Below, one piece after another: positions 33,400 to 34,855 of a stretch of 34,855 bases of DNA (position 1 is the stretch's first letter; every line of letters starts with the position of its first letter). Location: assembly GCA_009731375.1 (NCBI GenBank), contig BJOX01000148.1, forward strand, positions 753,037-787,891. Reading direction: 5' to 3'. Made by a program: the position numbers and the translations under genes. A model generated the notes under the pieces. That model had not been told where the DNA came from. It saw only the letters and a list, made by a program, of their open reading frames with translations, and searched no databases. The stretch comes from Paulinella micropora (Eukaryota; Cercozoa; Imbricatea; Euglyphida).

Positions 33400-34288
33400 T
33401 AAGGCCTCATCCTTGGTGCCCTCGGTCTGGGCAAGGCCACCTTCAGAATCTTCACTCTCTCTGAGGCAGGCAAACCACCTCTCTTTCTTCCTTCTTCCTT
33501 TTCCTCCTCTTCACGCCCTCGGTCTGGGCAAGGCCGCCTTCAGAATCTTCACTCTCTCTCAGGCAGGCAAGCCCTCTCTCTTTCTTCCCTCTTCCTTTTC
33601 CTCCTCCTCTTCACTCTCTCTGACGGCAGGCAAGCCCTCTCTCTTTCTTCCTTCTTCCTTTTCCTCCTCCTCTTCACTCTCTGAAGGCAGGCAAGCCCTC
33701 TCTCTTTCTTCCTTCTTCCACTCTCTCTGAAGGCAGGCAAGCCCCTCTCTTTCTTCCTTCTTCCTTTTCCTCCTCCTCTTCACTCTCTCTGAAGGCAGGC
33801 AAGCCCCTCTCTTTCTTCCTTCTTCCTTTTCCTCCTCCTTTAGGCACTCTCTGAGGCAGGCAACCCTCTCTCTTTCTTCCTTCTTCCTTTTCCTCCTCCT
33901 CCTCTCTCTCTCTCAGGCAGGCAAGCCTCTCTCTTTCTTCCCTCTTCCTCTCTCTTTCTTCCCTCTTCCTTTTCCTCCTCCTCTTCACTCTCTCTGAGGC
34001 AGGCAAGCCTCTCTGTTTCTTCCTTCTTCCTTTTCCTCCACCCATTCTCTCTTTCTTCCTCTTCCTTTTCCTCCTCTTCACTCTCTCTCAGTCAGGCAAG
34101 CCTCTCTCTTTCTTCCTTCTTCCTTTTTTCTCCTCCTTTTCTCTCTTTTTTCCTTCTTCCTTTTCCTCCTCCTTTTCTCTCTTTCTTCCTTCTTCCTTTT
34201 CCTCCTCCTTTTCTCTCTTTCTTCCTTCTTCCTTTTCCTCCTCCCTTTCACGCTCTCTGAGGCATGATCGCCTGCAGGCAAGCTGTTT

Positions 34289-34290
<2 letters not shown>
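33400..34290. repeat. 62-bp polypyrimidine minisatellite with GGCAGGCAAGCC cores
   Basis: Roughly eleven units contain CACTCTCTCTGA, GGCAGGCAAGCC and CTCTTTCTTCCTTC, TTTTCCTCCTCC. The best-preserved pair is 62 bp apart at 33719 and 33781. Two units near 33400 and 33510 carry an additional CCTCGGTCTGGGCAAGG and CTTCAGAATCTTC segment. Confidence 0.85.

Positions 34291-34855
<565 letters not shown>

Overview
This window is eukaryotic nuclear DNA, most likely from an invertebrate metazoan or another repeat-rich eukaryote. The reasons are overwhelming simple-sequence content, a restriction-like-endonuclease (RLE) non-LTR retrotransposon, a tRNA-headed SINE-like element, foldback elements and a canonical AATAAA poly(A) signal, with no operon-like gene packing. 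I cannot name the species. Ten runs of N interrupt the sequence, several beside long poly-G or poly-C runs, so parts of the assembly are unreliable.

Layout. 0-8 kb: GATA/TATC, TGAT, TAAG, ACAT and GTAT arrays, several of them punctuated at intervals by short non-repetitive cores (notably 2.0-3.05 kb and 6.4-7.74 kb). Two foldback-type elements lie at 4.35-4.82 kb and a pyrimidine-triplet array at 5.38-6.42 kb. 8-11 kb: a GC-richer island with the only convincing intact-looking host-type gene, a minus-strand single-exon ORF with two tandem copies of a module ending in a T5orf172/MUG113-like GIY-YIG domain. 11-18.7 kb: CTA/CTC, CATA, GATA, GAA/GGA/AGT and TGTC arrays, a large GATA/TATC hairpin and a second foldback. 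18.7-27.2 kb: three 5'-truncated copies of one young RLE retrotransposon (two near-identical long copies in opposite orientations and one short copy), all at GATA/TATC tetranucleotide repeats, plus one of two copies of a second family that shares their 3' terminal sequence (the other is at 13.0 kb). The same interval holds a heptamer satellite with an inverted counterpart. 27.2-34.9 kb: a 177-bp near-perfect palindrome, ACAT arrays, a purine-triplet array, four related SINE-like blocks with (TTA)n tails, and a 62-bp minisatellite grading into polypyrimidine.

The window is best read as a repeat habitat. A retrotransposon that appears to use GATA tetranucleotide arrays as its target, together with a probable non-autonomous partner, has inserted into the commonest repeat in the region. 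Nearly all long open frames other than the two retrotransposon fragments and the GIY-YIG gene are stop-free translations of microsatellites and are not annotated as genes.
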